DNA of 64,000 nucleotides. It comes from Betaproteobacteria bacterium Ga0077540 (lineage in GTDB: Bacteria > Pseudomonadota > Gammaproteobacteria > Burkholderiales > Methylophilaceae). The notes below the pieces were generated by a model. The model did no database searches. It saw nothing but the letters and a program-made list of their open reading frames with translations, and was not told where the DNA came from. The translations under genes and the position numbers were made by a program. This document shows positions 26,058-36,068 of the stretch, one piece after another. The stretch's first letter is position 1, and each line of letters starts with the position of its first letter. The stretch is taken from positions 62,001 to 126,000 of the forward strand of contig LNEP01000011.1 of assembly GCA_001464125.1 (NCBI GenBank), written 5' to 3'.

Positions 26058-26163
26058 GGTTTATCCTGACGCAAAAATATATCCTATTTCACTTTGATAT
26101 TTCCGTAAAGCAACGTTAATTAAGAAAAAATTACAATTTTTAGAGCCTAAAAAGGCGTTAAAT

Positions 26164-27090
26164 TTAATGGCTCACCCACTCAATACTAACACCTTGTTCT
26201 TTAGCCGTAGCTTCCATCTGCGGAATGGCTTGTTCAAGCCTATATAAATAATCAGTCGCGGTTTCTTGGTGAAACCCTAGCACCAGCACAGGTTTTTGTT
26301 CAGCCATCAACGTTTTAAACATATCGACAATTTGTTTTGTGCTGGTGTAATCGGCCAAGCAAGCGTTATTGGGGTATTCGGTTAAGCTGTTGGATAGTGG
26401 AAAAGGTTGTTCCAGCGCGGTGCTGGTGGGGTGTAATTGACGCAACATGCTGACCATACCACTTTGCTCGTGCCAGCGCGTGGTGAGTAGATTTGCATCA
26501 ATACGCGAGCTATCCCAAGTAAAGTCATTGGCTTGCAAGGCTGCAATCAGTTTGGGGCCTAATTGCCAACCACCTGCCCTAAAATGCTTGGGTTTGCTAA
26601 AGCCATTGGACACCAACACATTGCTGCTGCAAGCAATCAACTTAGTTAAATCGGCTTGTGAATAGGCATATTCTAAGCTGACGGTGTAACCGCAATCGCC
26701 TTCGGTGCAGGCTTCATCTAAGTCTGCAAACGAATGGCTGTTTTGGTATGGTACGCCGCAATATTCCACTAGCGATTTCCACGCATGTACGTGCAGGCCT
26801 TGCGTGTCTTGCGGTAAAAAGGTGCTGCGTATAACGTTGACCGTTTGCGCGGCGCGTTCGGTATCGCGTAAAAAATACACAGGGTTGAGTAATTGCAGCA
26901 TGGGGATATGCGGAAACCGCTTGCGAAACGCTTGCATCGTCTCGATATTCTCTTGCTCTAACGATGCGCCCTCCCAATCCACTGTCACGTAGACTTGTAT
27001 GGTCTGTTGTGCTTGCAAGTGCAATGAAACTAGCAGCAGAGCCATGCAGCAAATGCAGTGGGTGAATCGGTTAAGCATGCAGATGTCCAA
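26164..27090 (-). CDS. Exported polysaccharide-deacetylase-like protein
   Basis: A 308-residue protein with a signal peptide ending near LHLQAQ; the start may be the Met at residue 5 (27078). It resembles divergent NodB-fold deacetylases: TVDWEGASLE near the start holds the Asp/Trp/Glu of the first motif, GLHVHAWKS a His-x-His, HFRAGGWQLGP a motif-3-like Arg, and LVLGFHQETATDY a final His. Several cysteines (CGVPY, EACTEGDCGY, NACLADY) suggest disulfides. Activity on a cell-envelope glycan is inferred. It stands alone between intergenic gaps. Confidence 0.65.
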   Translation of the reverse strand: MDICMLNRFTHCICCMALLLVSLHLQAQQTIQVYVTVDWEGASLEQENIETMQAFRKRFPHIPMLQLLNPVYFLRDTERAAQTVNVIRSTFLPQDTQGLHVHAWKSLVEYCGVPYQNSHSFADLDEACTEGDCGYTVSLEYAYSQADLTKLIACSSNVLVSNGFSKPKHFRAGGWQLGPKLIAALQANDFTWDSSRIDANLLTTRWHEQSGMVSMLRQLHPTSTALEQPFPLSNSLTEYPNNACLADYTSTKQIVDMFKTLMAEQKPVLVLGFHQETATDYLYRLEQAIPQMEATAKEQGVSIEWVSH

Positions 27091-27277
27091 TCAGCAACGC
27101 GTGGTGTATGAAACGAAAAGTTAGTGCGCCCAATCTATATCAGCAGAATCGCACTGGGCAACGATGGCTCATCGGCATGTTTGCACATGCTTACTGCATT
27201 ATTCTTGGCACTAACGCCATCATTGTACCTAAACACGCGCGCTCGCATCTAGGCAGATGAAACGCGTGAATTAAATT

Positions 27278-27283
27278 TATAAT
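27278..27283 (+). promoter_or_regulatory. Perfect -10 box placed for a leaderless MFS transcript
   Basis: TATAAT at 27278-27283 would start transcription at about 27290, the A of the MFS gene's ATG. There is no Shine-Dalgarno sequence in between and no good -35 hexamer, so the promoter call is tentative. Confidence 0.45.
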
Positions 27284-27289
27284 GGTTGT

Positions 27290-28525
27290 ATGGAAAATTC
27301 TATTCAGCAGTTGTTTCGTAATCATCAGTTTGCGTTTGTAAAGTTGTTGGCTTTTCGTATTCAAATGGTGTTGGCTTATCAGATGATGGCTGTGGTGGTG
27401 GGTTGGCATATTTATGAGCTCACCCATGACCCATTGGCGCTTGGCTTAATTGGTTTGGCAGAAGTGATTCCTTACTTTTCTTGTGCTTTGTTTGCCGGGC
27501 ATGCGGTAGATCACTATTATTCGCGGCGTGCGTTTGGGGTATTGGCGGCGGTGATGCTTTGTCTCAATGCGCTCACCCTGATGGCTGTGTCTGATGGCTG
27601 GATTGCGGGTAACCCACAATGGTGGATTTACGGCTCAATCGCCTTCACTGGCATTGCCCGTGCCTTTATTGCCCCCAGTTACAACACTTTATTTGCCATT
27701 ATTGTGCCCAGAGCGTCCTTCGGCCGCGGTGCTGGCATTGGTAGCTCCATCTTTCAAATTGGCTTAATTCTTGGCCCTGCGGTTGGTGGCCTGTTGGTGG
27801 GGTTTGCCAGCAAAACCATGGCCTATGCCTTGGCCAGTGCCTTGTGCGCTGGCGCGGTGGTGGCTTTGCTGATGCTAAAAGTACAAGAGCCACCCGCCCA
27901 AGATAGTCCACCTGTATTCAAGAGCATTGGTGAGGGTTTGCGATTTGTGTGGGGTAACCAGATTGTGTTTGGTGCACAAATGTTGGACATGTTTGCAGTG
28001 CTATTTGGTGGAGCCGTCGCGCTATTGCCAGCATTTGTGCATGATGTTTACCAGATGGGGCCAGAGGGCTTGGGCGTGTTGCGTGCTGCCCCGGCAGTGG
28101 GAGCGATTGTTACAGGGGTATGGTTGACCAGACACCCTATTAATTTGCATGCGGGGCGTTGGCTGTTGGGTGCAGTTGCTGGCTTTGGTGCTTGCATGAT
28201 TGCGTTTGCGCTTAGCCCTTATTTTTGGCTGGCAGTGCCAATATTGATGCTGTCAGGCGTACTGGACGGCATCTCTGTGGTGATGCGCCAAACCATTTTG
28301 CAGTTGGCGACCCCAGATGGCATGCGTGGCAGAGTGTCGTCCATCAATGGTATCTTTATCGGCTCATCCAATGAATTAGGTGCGTTTGAATCCGGCGTAG
28401 CTGCAAAGCTTTTGGGTTTGATTCCTTCTGTGATTTTTGGCGGCATGATGACCATCGGCATTGTGGGGCTGACGGCTAAATTGGCGCCCAAATTGCGCGA
28501 TTTGGAATTGAAGCAATTGCATTAA
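27290..28525 (+). CDS. MFS transporter, EntS-like
   Basis: A 411-residue inner-membrane transporter with about 12 hydrophobic segments. Start and topology resemble the enterobactin-exporter-type MFS family: FRNHQFAFVKLLAFRI, MMAVVVGWHIYELTHDPLAL and GLAEVIPYF, with a loop AGHAVDHYYSRR after helix 2. Later PDGMRGRVSSINGIFIGSSN is the conserved cytoplasmic loop. No siderophore gene lies near, so the substrate is unknown. The full N terminus is needed for the family pattern, supporting the ATG at 27290. DUF4186 follows after four bases. Confidence 0.85.
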   Translation: MENSIQQLFRNHQFAFVKLLAFRIQMVLAYQMMAVVVGWHIYELTHDPLALGLIGLAEVIPYFSCALFAGHAVDHYYSRRAFGVLAAVMLCLNALTLMAVSDGWIAGNPQWWIYGSIAFTGIARAFIAPSYNTLFAIIVPRASFGRGAGIGSSIFQIGLILGPAVGGLLVGFASKTMAYALASALCAGAVVALLMLKVQEPPAQDSPPVFKSIGEGLRFVWGNQIVFGAQMLDMFAVLFGGAVALLPAFVHDVYQMGPEGLGVLRAAPAVGAIVTGVWLTRHPINLHAGRWLLGAVAGFGACMIAFALSPYFWLAVPILMLSGVLDGISVVMRQTILQLATPDGMRGRVSSINGIFIGSSNELGAFESGVAAKLLGLIPSVIFGGMMTIGIVGLTAKLAPKLRDLELKQLH

Positions 28526-28529
28526 CATC

Positions 28530-28886
28530 ATGCGCGATTTGGATGATTTGTTTGCTGTACTCGCCCGTTCTACGTTTAGAGCTGGCTTTAAGCTGAATGC
28601 GCGAGATTTAAGCTATCTACAGGAAAAAGGCATTTCACAAGTGCTCAACCATGCTGAAGACTTTGTGGCAAAGCGCCTTGCCCCCGCAGTGATTGAAAAT
28701 GAAGGTAAACAAACGCCCATGCGCGGGCATCCAGTGTTTGTGGCACAACATGCCACGGCTTGTTGCTGCCGTGGCTGTTTACAAAAGTGGCATGCCATTC
28801 CACAAGGGCGAGTGCTTACATTGGAGGAACAAGCCTATATTGTGGTGGTGCTAGAGCGTTGGCTGCAAGCCTATATGCCGAGATAA
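28530..28886 (+). CDS. DUF4186 family protein
   Basis: A 118-residue protein with the DUF4186 pattern: FRLSxxD-like segment GFKLNARDLSYLQEKG, HAEDFVAKRLAPA, GKQTPMRGHPVFVAQHATA and CCCRGCLQKWHAI. The conserved His, Cys and Arg residues suggest a metal site or enzyme, but no function has been established for this family as far as I know. It starts four bases after the MFS gene and its 3' end overlaps the convergent lrgB by 16 bases. Confidence 0.85.
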   Translation: MRDLDDLFAVLARSTFRAGFKLNARDLSYLQEKGISQVLNHAEDFVAKRLAPAVIENEGKQTPMRGHPVFVAQHATACCCRGCLQKWHAIPQGRVLTLEEQAYIVVVLERWLQAYMPR

Positions 28887-29611
28887 GGGCGCAGGTGGGT
28901 GAGTACGATGGGCAGGCCAATGGCGCTAATGACACCATTCAAGCCCATGGCCATGCTGGCAAAAATCCCCGCCTCTTCGTTCACACTAAACGCACGGGTA
29001 ATGCCCAAGCCATGTGCGCCGACGCCAATGGCGGTGCCGCGTATCCACCATTGTTGTACCTTTAACGCATTGAGAATATAGGGCGCCAAAATCGCGCCCA
29101 ACATCCCCGTAATCACCGTGAATACTGCGGTGAGCGTGGGGGAAACATTGATGCGCTCCGCAATGCCCATGGCGATGGGCGCAGTGACAGATTTGGCGTA
29201 CATACTGCCTACCATGTTGTTGCTTGCACCCATCCACTGTGCAATGGCAACCGCGCTGACAATAGACACCGTGCTACCTGCTGTAAGCGCTACCCACATA
29301 TGAAAGATTTTGCCTTTCATACGCCTAAAGCCGTTGTAGATAGGCACGGCTAGTGCCACCGTGGCGGTGCCTAATAAAAAGTGTACAAACTGTGCCCCTT
29401 CAAAATACTTTTCATAGGGCATGTTCAGCGCACTGATAATCAGGCAGGTTAGCACCACCGAAATGGCTACGGGATTCACAATAGGGTTTCGGTTGGCGCG
29501 CACATACAAGATATAACCCAACTGATAAGTGGCTAGCGTGATTATCAAGGCAAACAGCGGATCGCCAGAGAGGTACACCCAAATTTCAGAGATGGGTAAA
29601 CGCTCATTCAT
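28871..29611 (-). CDS. lrgB: LrgB/CidB family membrane protein
   Basis: A 246-residue integral membrane protein of the LrgB family with about seven hydrophobic segments. Typical blocks are FLLGTATVALAVPIYN, KSVTAPIAMGIAE, TGMLGAILAPYILN and GTAIGVGAHGLGITRAF. With LrgA it modulates murein hydrolase activity or exports small organic acids such as pyruvate or glycolate. The start at 29611 (MNERLPISEIW) fits the family better than 29629. It overlaps the 3' end of lrgA slightly, so the two are co-translated. Confidence 0.9.
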   Translation of the reverse strand: MNERLPISEIWVYLSGDPLFALIITLATYQLGYILYVRANRNPIVNPVAISVVLTCLIISALNMPYEKYFEGAQFVHFLLGTATVALAVPIYNGFRRMKGKIFHMWVALTAGSTVSIVSAVAIAQWMGASNNMVGSMYAKSVTAPIAMGIAERINVSPTLTAVFTVITGMLGAILAPYILNALKVQQWWIRGTAIGVGAHGLGITRAFSVNEEAGIFASMAMGLNGVISAIGLPIVLTHLRPYLGI

Positions 29612-29972
29612 GGCGCTGACCTTTGCCAAATTTAAGTGAGAAATACCAAAATACTTTCAGTACTACTGCAGTCACGCCGATGGTAAGAATGACACTCACG
29701 ATGAGCGCTGTAGAGACGGCAAGTGCGTGCGTTTGCAATTCGGGTAGAAATAACACTACGCCAACTGAAGCGGGCACGAATAACAGCCCTAAATGCTGCC
29801 TAAAGCTATCGGCTACTTGGCCAAGCGGCTCGTTAACCTCACCTTTAATGATGAGAAAGACGACCAGAAAGATTAAACCCAATACTGGCCCTGGAATGCT
29901 AGGGAGCAAGAACTTAGAGGCTAACTCGCCCAAGCCTTGCCACAAAAATAACTGAACCAAACCTTCAATCAT
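29604..29972 (-). CDS. lrgA: LrgA/CidA family membrane protein
   Basis: A 122-residue holin-like protein with four hydrophobic segments, including FLLPSIPGPVLGLIFLVVFL and a FVPASVGVVLF stretch typical of LrgA/CidA. Partner of lrgB, which follows with an eight-base overlap. The usual LytSR two-component regulators are not in the window. Confidence 0.9.
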   Translation of the reverse strand: MIEGLVQLFLWQGLGELASKFLLPSIPGPVLGLIFLVVFLIIKGEVNEPLGQVADSFRQHLGLLFVPASVGVVLFLPELQTHALAVSTALIVSVILTIGVTAVVLKVFWYFSLKFGKGQRHE

Positions 29973-30154
29973 GCGGGTGCTTTGTGTGAATTAAAGTTTT
30001 AAGTTATCACACTTTTATTTTGATTTTTGGTCCAAAACCGAAATTTATTGCAAAACACCATCTAAACCTGCTGCTATGCGTGCCCTGTAAAAGTGCAAAC
30101 GGGTTGTGCATGCTAAAATAACGTTCGTCAACTCACTGAATTTGAAAGTATTGT

Positions 30155-33100
30155 ATGTCGGTCATCAAGATTAGCCCCCAAGAAACTCAATTGCGCAATT
30201 TGTTGGCGCAACGCATCCTGATTTTGGATGGTGCGATGGGGACCATGATTCAGCAATACAAGCTGACCGAGGCAGATTATCGAGGCGAGCGTTTTGCTGA
30301 TTTTAAAGGCCCCGCTGGCGAACGCGAATTGTTTGTGAAAGGCAATAATGAGCTGTTGACGCTGACGCAACCGCAGGTGATTCAGGAGATACACGAAAAA
30401 TATCTCGAAGCAGGTGCCGACATTATCGAAACCAATACCTTTGGCGCCACCAGCGTTGCGCAGGACGATTACCACATGGCGCATCTGGTGTATGAGATGA
30501 ATGTGGAAGCGGCCAAATTAGCCAAAGCCGCCTGCCAAAAATACAGCACGCCCGATAAGCCAAGGTTTGTGGCGGGCGCTTTAGGCCCAACGCCTAAAAC
30601 TGCATCCATCTCACCCGATGTGAATGACCCGGCTGCACGTAATGTAACGTTTGATCAGTTGGTGAGTGCTTACTTAGAACAAACGCGCGCCTTGGTAGAG
30701 GGTGGAGCAGATATCTTAATGGTGGAAACCATCTTTGATACGCTCAACTGTAAAGCCGCTTTGTTTGCGATTGATAGCTTTTTTGAAGAGGTGGGTTATA
30801 CCCTGCCACTGATGATTTCCGGCACGGTCACGGATGCTTCTGGACGTATTTTATCCGGTCAAACCGTCACAGCTTTCTGGCATTCTGTGCGTCATGCTAA
30901 ACCACTCACGGTTGGTTTAAACTGCGCCTTGGGCGCTACTTTAATGCGCCCATATGCAGAAGAGCTTTCGAAAGTAGCCGATACTTTTGTGTGTATCTAT
31001 CCCAACGCCGGCTTGCCCAACCCCATGAGTGATACTGGCTTTGATGAAACGCCAGATGTGACCTCCAGCCTGGTGAAAGAGTTTGCCGTGAGTGGTTTTG
31101 TGAATATCGCGGGTGGTTGCTGCGGTACTACGCCGGCGCACATCAACGCCATTTACGAATCTATTAAATCCCTGCCACCGCGAGCAGTGCCTGAGCAGGC
31201 TCCTGTCACCAAGCTATCAGGGTTGGAGCCATTTATCATTAATGAGGAGTCGTTGTATGTGAACGTGGGTGAGCGTACCAACGTCACAGGCTCTAAAGCA
31301 TTTGCGCGCATGATTATCAACGAGCAATATGAGGAAGCGTTGAGCGTGGCGCGCCAACAGGTAGAAAATGGCGCACAGGTCATTGACATCAACATGGATG
31401 AAGGCATGTTGGACGCTGTAAAAGCGATGACGCATTTCCTCAATCTGATTGCATCAGAACCTGATATCGCGCGCGTGCCCATCATGATCGACTCTTCCAA
31501 GTGGAACGTGATTGAGGCCGGTTTGAAATGCGTACAAGGCAAAGCCGTCGTCAACTCTATCTCCATGAAAGAAGGCGAAACCGAGTTTTTACGCCAAGCT
31601 AAATTATGCCGCCGTTACGGCGCCGCCGTGATTGTGATGGCGTTTGACGAAAAAGGCCAAGCCGATACCTTTGAACGCAAGATTGAAATTTGTAAGCGTG
31701 CCTACGATTTGCTGGTGAGCCATGATTTTCCTCCAGAAGACATCATATTCGACCCGAACATTTTTGCTATCGCCACCGGTATTGAAGAGCACAACAACTA
31801 TGCGGTGGATTTTATTGAGGCCACACGCTGGATTAAGCAAAACCTGCCACACGCCAAAATCTCTGGTGGCGTATCTAATGTAAGTTTCAGCTTCCGCGGT
31901 AATGACCCTGCACGTGAGGCGATTCATACCGTGTTTTTATATCACGCCATTCAAGCGGGCATGACCATGGGCATTGTCAATGCCGGCATGATGGGGGTAT
32001 ATGATGACCTAGACCCTGAGCTGAAAAAGTGCGTAGAAGATGTGGTGTTGAATCGCATCACCGACCCCAATAACTTGCTTGCTCCTACTGAGCGGCTGAT
32101 TGAAATTGCTGGCACGCTCAAAGCCGGTGGCAAAAAAGAGGAAGCCACATTGGCGTGGCGCGGCACACCTGAGCAGCCTGTCAGTGTGAATAAGCGTCTG
32201 GAATACGCCCTAGTGCATGGCATTACCGAGTTTATTGTGGAAGACACAGAAGAAGCGCGTCTTGACGTGATGAATAAAGGCGGTCGCCCCATTCATGTGA
32301 TTGAAGGGCCGTTGATGGATGGCATGAACGTGGTGGGTGATTTGTTTGGCCAAGGCAAAATGTTCTTGCCGCAAGTGGTGAAATCCGCGCGCGTGATGAA
32401 ATCCGCCGTGGCACATTTGATCCCGTTTATTGAAGAAGAAAAAGCAGCAGAAGAAAAACGCACCGGTATTGTGGCAAAGCCCAAAGGCAAGGTGGTGATT
32501 GCCACGGTAAAAGGCGATGTGCATGATATTGGTAAAAATATCGTTAGCGTTGTGCTGCAATGTAATAACTTTGAAGTGGTGAACATGGGCGTGATGGTGC
32601 CAGCGGCTGAGATTTTGGCGATGGCCAAAGCCGAAAACGCCGACATCATTGGTTTATCCGGCCTGATTACGCCATCTTTGGAAGAGATGGCCTACATTGC
32701 CAAAGAAATGCAGCGTGACCCACACTTCCAAGATGCACAGACGCCATTGCTCATTGGCGGTGCAACCACATCGCGTGCCCATACGGCCGTTAAAATTGCA
32801 CCACATTATGAGGGGCCGGTGATTTACGTGCCGGATGCCTCGCGTTCAGTGTCGGTCATGCAAAACCTGCTCACGCCGGAAACGCGCGGTGCGTATTTGG
32901 CTGAAATTCAAGCCGATTACGAAAAAGCGCGTCATCAACATGCCAACAAAAAAGGCGTGCCGTTGCTCACCTTGGCAGAAGCGCGCGCCAACAAAGCAAA
33001 ACTCAGCTTTGAGGCTACTTATGCACCGGTGAAGCCAAAATTTATTGGTCGTCGCGTATTTAAAAACATTGATTTGGGCTTAATTGCGCAATATATTGAT

Positions 33101-33946
33101 TGGGCGCCATTCTTCCAAACATGGGATTTGGCTGGTTTCTATCCGTCCATTCTTACCGATGAGGTGGTGGGCGAAGCAGCCACCAAAGTATTTGCCGAAG
33201 CGCAAATTATGCTCAAAAAAATCATTGATGGCCGCTGGTTAACTGCTAATGGTGTGATTGCTTTGCAACCCGCAAATACAGTGAACGACGACGATATTGA
33301 AATCTATACCGATGAATCGCGTGAGCAAGTAGCGTTTACTTACTACGGTATGCGTCAACAAACAGTGAAGCCGGTGATTGATGGTGTAGCACGCCCCAAC
33401 CAATGCTTGGCAGACTTTATTGCGCCCAAAGGCCACGGTGCCGATTACATTGGCTTGTTTGCGGTAACAGCGGGTTTGGGGATGGAAAAGCGCTTGGCCG
33501 AATACGAAAAAAATCATGATGATTACAATGCCATTATGTTTAAATCCTTAGCGGATAGGCTGGCAGAAGCATTTGCAGAATACATGCACGAGCGGGTACG
33601 TAAAGATTTGTGGGGCTATGCTCCAGAAGAACAACTGGATGTGGATGCACTAATTAAAGAAACGTATTTGGGCATACGTCCTGCGCCGGGTTACCCTGCT
33701 TGTCCAGACCACACCGTTAAACCCGATATGTTTAAGCTGTTGCAGTGCGATGAAATTGAGATGACTTTGACTGAATCATTTGCCATGATGCCAGCAGCGG
33801 CCGTGTCTGGCTTTTATCTTGCACACCCTGAGGCCAAGTACTTTAGTGTGGATAAAATTGGCAACGACCAATTGGAAGACATGGCGAAACGTCGTGGTTT
33901 AGACAAAGAATATCTTGAGCGTTGGTTAGCCCCGAATTTGGGGTAA
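30155..33946 (+). CDS. metH: Cobalamin-dependent methionine synthase
   Basis: A 1263-residue modular enzyme that moves the methyl of 5-methyl-tetrahydrofolate to homocysteine through cobalamin. Domains in order: homocysteine-binding barrel (about 1-335; [13 protein letters not shown], zinc Cys in [11 protein letters not shown]), folate barrel (about 360-630; [18 protein letters not shown]), cobalamin cap and Rossmann domain ([12 protein letters not shown], the DxHxxG base-off motif, about 790), and the C-terminal activation domain binding S-adenosylmethionine ([15 protein letters not shown]). Length is normal. No cobalamin riboswitch core was recognised in the 182-base leader; a TAAAAT box ends 36 bases upstream. 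Confidence 0.97.
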   Translation: MSVIKISPQETQLRNLLAQRILILDGAMGTMIQQYKLTEADYRGERFADFKGPAGERELFVKGNNELLTLTQPQVIQEIHEKYLEAGADIIETNTFGATSVAQDDYHMAHLVYEMNVEAAKLAKAACQKYSTPDKPRFVAGALGPTPKTASISPDVNDPAARNVTFDQLVSAYLEQTRALVEGGADILMVETIFDTLNCKAALFAIDSFFEEVGYTLPLMISGTVTDASGRILSGQTVTAFWHSVRHAKPLTVGLNCALGATLMRPYAEELSKVADTFVCIYPNAGLPNPMSDTGFDETPDVTSSLVKEFAVSGFVNIAGGCCGTTPAHINAIYESIKSLPPRAVPEQAPVTKLSGLEPFIINEESLYVNVGERTNVTGSKAFARMIINEQYEEALSVARQQVENGAQVIDINMDEGMLDAVKAMTHFLNLIASEPDIARVPIMIDSSKWNVIEAGLKCVQGKAVVNSISMKEGETEFLRQAKLCRRYGAAVIVMAFDEKGQADTFERKIEICKRAYDLLVSHDFPPEDIIFDPNIFAIATGIEEHNNYAVDFIEATRWIKQNLPHAKISGGVSNVSFSFRGNDPAREAIHTVFLYHAIQAGMTMGIVNAGMMGVYDDLDPELKKCVEDVVLNRITDPNNLLAPTERLIEIAGTLKAGGKKEEATLAWRGTPEQPVSVNKRLEYALVHGITEFIVEDTEEARLDVMNKGGRPIHVIEGPLMDGMNVVGDLFGQGKMFLPQVVKSARVMKSAVAHLIPFIEEEKAAEEKRTGIVAKPKGKVVIATVKGDVHDIGKNIVSVVLQCNNFEVVNMGVMVPAAEILAMAKAENADIIGLSGLITPSLEEMAYIAKEMQRDPHFQDAQTPLLIGGATTSRAHTAVKIAPHYEGPVIYVPDASRSVSVMQNLLTPETRGAYLAEIQADYEKARHQHANKKGVPLLTLAEARANKAKLSFEATYAPVKPKFIGRRVFKNIDLGLIAQYIDWAPFFQTWDLAGFYPSILTDEVVGEAATKVFAEAQIMLKKIIDGRWLTANGVIALQPANTVNDDDIEIYTDESREQVAFTYYGMRQQTVKPVIDGVARPNQCLADFIAPKGHGADYIGLFAVTAGLGMEKRLAEYEKNHDDYNAIMFKSLADRLAEAFAEYMHERVRKDLWGYAPEEQLDVDALIKETYLGIRPAPGYPACPDHTVKPDMFKLLQCDEIEMTLTESFAMMPAAAVSGFYLAHPEAKYFSVDKIGNDQLEDMAKRRGLDKEYLERWLAPNLG

Positions 33947-33963
33947 AAGGTAAAGGAAAATGG

Positions 33964-34686
33964 ATGCTTAAATATCTCTTAGGATTGATCTGTTTGGCAT
34001 TTAGCCAACTTGCCACGGCGGATTCAAATGAGATCGCCCAAGCAAAAAATGTGATTGATACCATACTGCATGACAATAATGCCTTTGCAAAACATCACAA
34101 GCACCAATACTTTGAACGATTTGCGAAATCTCAACACCCTCGGGCAACGGTAGTCACATGCGCTGACTCGCGTGTGCACGACCAAGCACTTGAGCATGAC
34201 CCAGATAATGATTTATTTATAGTTCGAAATATTGGGAATCAAATAACAACAGCGGAGGGCTCTGTTGAATACGGTGTGCATCATTTGCATACGCCATTAT
34301 TATTGATTGTCGGGCACTCTGCTTGTGGTGCTATAAAAGCGGCTGGTGGTGACTATAAGAATGAATCCGTTGCGATTAAGAGAGAGTTATCTACAATAAA
34401 ACTTAGTCATGCCATATCACCAGAGGATGAGCGAGAGGTGTTAAATGGCGTCATGGATAACGTCAATTATCAGGTAAATCTTGCACAGAAAAAATTTGAT
34501 CTTGAATTAAAGCAAGGCCATTTAGTTATCATTGGTGCTGTGTATGATTTTACAAATGTGTTGAGTCATGGGGAGGGAAAGTTGACAATCACCAATATCA
34601 ATGGTGACACTAACCCAAAACATATTAGAGAGTTTATCCGCTCAACTGAACACCATCGACCAATTTTAAAACAACAAAAATCATAA
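33964..34686 (+). CDS. Periplasmic beta-class carbonic anhydrase
   Basis: A 240-residue enzyme interconverting CO2 and bicarbonate. Zinc ligands are all present: Cys66 and the Asp68-Arg70 dyad in VTCADSRV, His118 and Cys121 in VGHSACGA. The first 19 residues (MLKYLLGLICLAFSQLATA) form a signal peptide, unusual because most beta-class enzymes are cytoplasmic. The ATG at 33964 follows AAAGGA and gives this signal peptide directly; a longer reading from 33922 would overlap metH. Methylotrophs release CO2 from formaldehyde and formate oxidation, so trapping or venting it at the periplasm is plausible. Confidence 0.9.
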   Translation: MLKYLLGLICLAFSQLATADSNEIAQAKNVIDTILHDNNAFAKHHKHQYFERFAKSQHPRATVVTCADSRVHDQALEHDPDNDLFIVRNIGNQITTAEGSVEYGVHHLHTPLLLIVGHSACGAIKAAGGDYKNESVAIKRELSTIKLSHAISPEDEREVLNGVMDNVNYQVNLAQKKFDLELKQGHLVIIGAVYDFTNVLSHGEGKLTITNINGDTNPKHIREFIRSTEHHRPILKQQKS

Positions 34687-34687
34687 T

Positions 34688-36061
34688 ATGCATATTCACA
34701 TTTTAGGCATCTGTGGCACGTTTATGGGCGGTATCGCGGTGCTTGCCAAGCAGGCCGGGCATCATGTTACCGGCTGTGATGCCAACGTCTATCCCCCCAT
34801 GAGCACGCAGCTGGAAGCGCAAGGTATAGAACTCATTGAAGGTTTTTCACCTGACCAAACTCAACTAAATCCTGATATTTACGTGATTGGCAACGTGGTA
34901 ACGCGCGGCAATCCACTCATGGAAGCCATCCTTAACCAAGGCTTGCCCTATATTTCGGGCCCGCAATGGTTGGCAGAGAATGTATTGCAAGGTAAATGGG
35001 TGATGGCGGTGGCGGGCACGCACGGTAAAACTACTACCAGCTCCATGTTGGCTTGGGTGTTGGAATATGCGGGGTTAGCCCCTGGCTTTTTAATTGGCGG
35101 TGTGCCCGAAAATTTTGGCGTGTCGGCGCGTTTGCCTCATGTGCCAGTTCAAGACAAAAACAGTATTTCTCCCTTCTTTATCATAGAAGCCGACGAATAC
35201 GACACCGCCTTCTTCGACAAACGTTCCAAGTTTGTACACTACCATCCACGCACCGCAATTTTAAATAATCTTGAATTTGACCACGCTGATATCTTTGCCG
35301 ATTTAGCGGCGATTGAAACGCAGTTTCACCATTTGGTACGTACCGTCCCGCAACAAGGTTTGCTGGTGGTGAATGGCCGAGAAGACTCCATGCAGCGCGT
35401 ATTAGCGCGTGGTTGTTGGACACCGGTGGAATACTTTGCTGGCGAGCAAGACTGGCAAACGGCTAACTTAGCAGAGGACGGTAGTTTTGATGTGGTGCAC
35501 CAAGGACAAACCCTAGGCCGCGTCACTTGGGATATGTTAGGCGACCACAACCGCATGAACGCATTGGCGGTGATTGCGGCAGCACGTCATGCTGGGGTGG
35601 CGGTGGAGACCACGATTGAGGCATTGGCAGCGTTCAAAAATGTGAAGCGCCGTATGGAAGTCAAAGGCACCGTCAAAGGCATCACTGTGTATGATGATTT
35701 TGCACACCACCCTACCGCCATTGATACCACGGTGGCAGGCTTGCGCCACAAAGTGGGCAAGGCGCGCATTTTGGCTGTTCTTGAACCGCGTAGCAACACC
35801 ATGAAATTGGGTGTGATGAAAGATGCACTGCCAGCCAGTTTAAGAGAGGCCGATGTGGTGTACTGCTACGGTGCCAATTTGGGCTGGGATGCTGCCGAAG
35901 CACTTAAACCGATTGCGCATAAGGCGCAGACCTTTGATAATTTGGATATGCTGGTCAAAACCATTGTTGCAGCAGCCAAAGCGGGCGATCACATATTGGT
36001 GATGAGCAATGGTGGTTTTGGCGGGGTCCATCAAAAAATTTTAGATGGCTTAAAAGGGTAG
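34688..36061 (+). CDS. mpl: UDP-N-acetylmuramate:L-Ala-gamma-D-Glu-meso-DAP ligase (murein recycling)
   Basis: A 457-residue Mur-ligase-fold enzyme that attaches recycled tripeptide directly to UDP-MurNAc. It has the Mpl opening HILGICGTFMGGIA, ATP loop AGTHGKTTTSSML, EADEYDTAFFDKRSKFVHY and the central LNNLEFDHADIF; the C-terminal domain has YDDFAHHPTAI and LEPRSNTMKLG. These distinguish it from MurC. It lies two bases after the carbonic anhydrase gene and eight bases before a tonB gene. Confidence 0.94.
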   Translation: MHIHILGICGTFMGGIAVLAKQAGHHVTGCDANVYPPMSTQLEAQGIELIEGFSPDQTQLNPDIYVIGNVVTRGNPLMEAILNQGLPYISGPQWLAENVLQGKWVMAVAGTHGKTTTSSMLAWVLEYAGLAPGFLIGGVPENFGVSARLPHVPVQDKNSISPFFIIEADEYDTAFFDKRSKFVHYHPRTAILNNLEFDHADIFADLAAIETQFHHLVRTVPQQGLLVVNGREDSMQRVLARGCWTPVEYFAGEQDWQTANLAEDGSFDVVHQGQTLGRVTWDMLGDHNRMNALAVIAAARHAGVAVETTIEALAAFKNVKRRMEVKGTVKGITVYDDFAHHPTAIDTTVAGLRHKVGKARILAVLEPRSNTMKLGVMKDALPASLREADVVYCYGANLGWDAAEALKPIAHKAQTFDNLDMLVKTIVAAAKAGDHILVMSNGGFGGVHQKILDGLKG

Positions 36062-36068
36062 CAAGCAT

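Noticed and set aside
27108-27260. 50-residue frame in the gap before the MFS gene
   Set aside because: No ribosome site, unremarkable composition and no recognised motif; probably chance.
29973-30154. Cobalamin or SAM riboswitch in the metH leader
   Set aside because: The leader is AT-rich and short, and no B12-box or SAM-box core was found.
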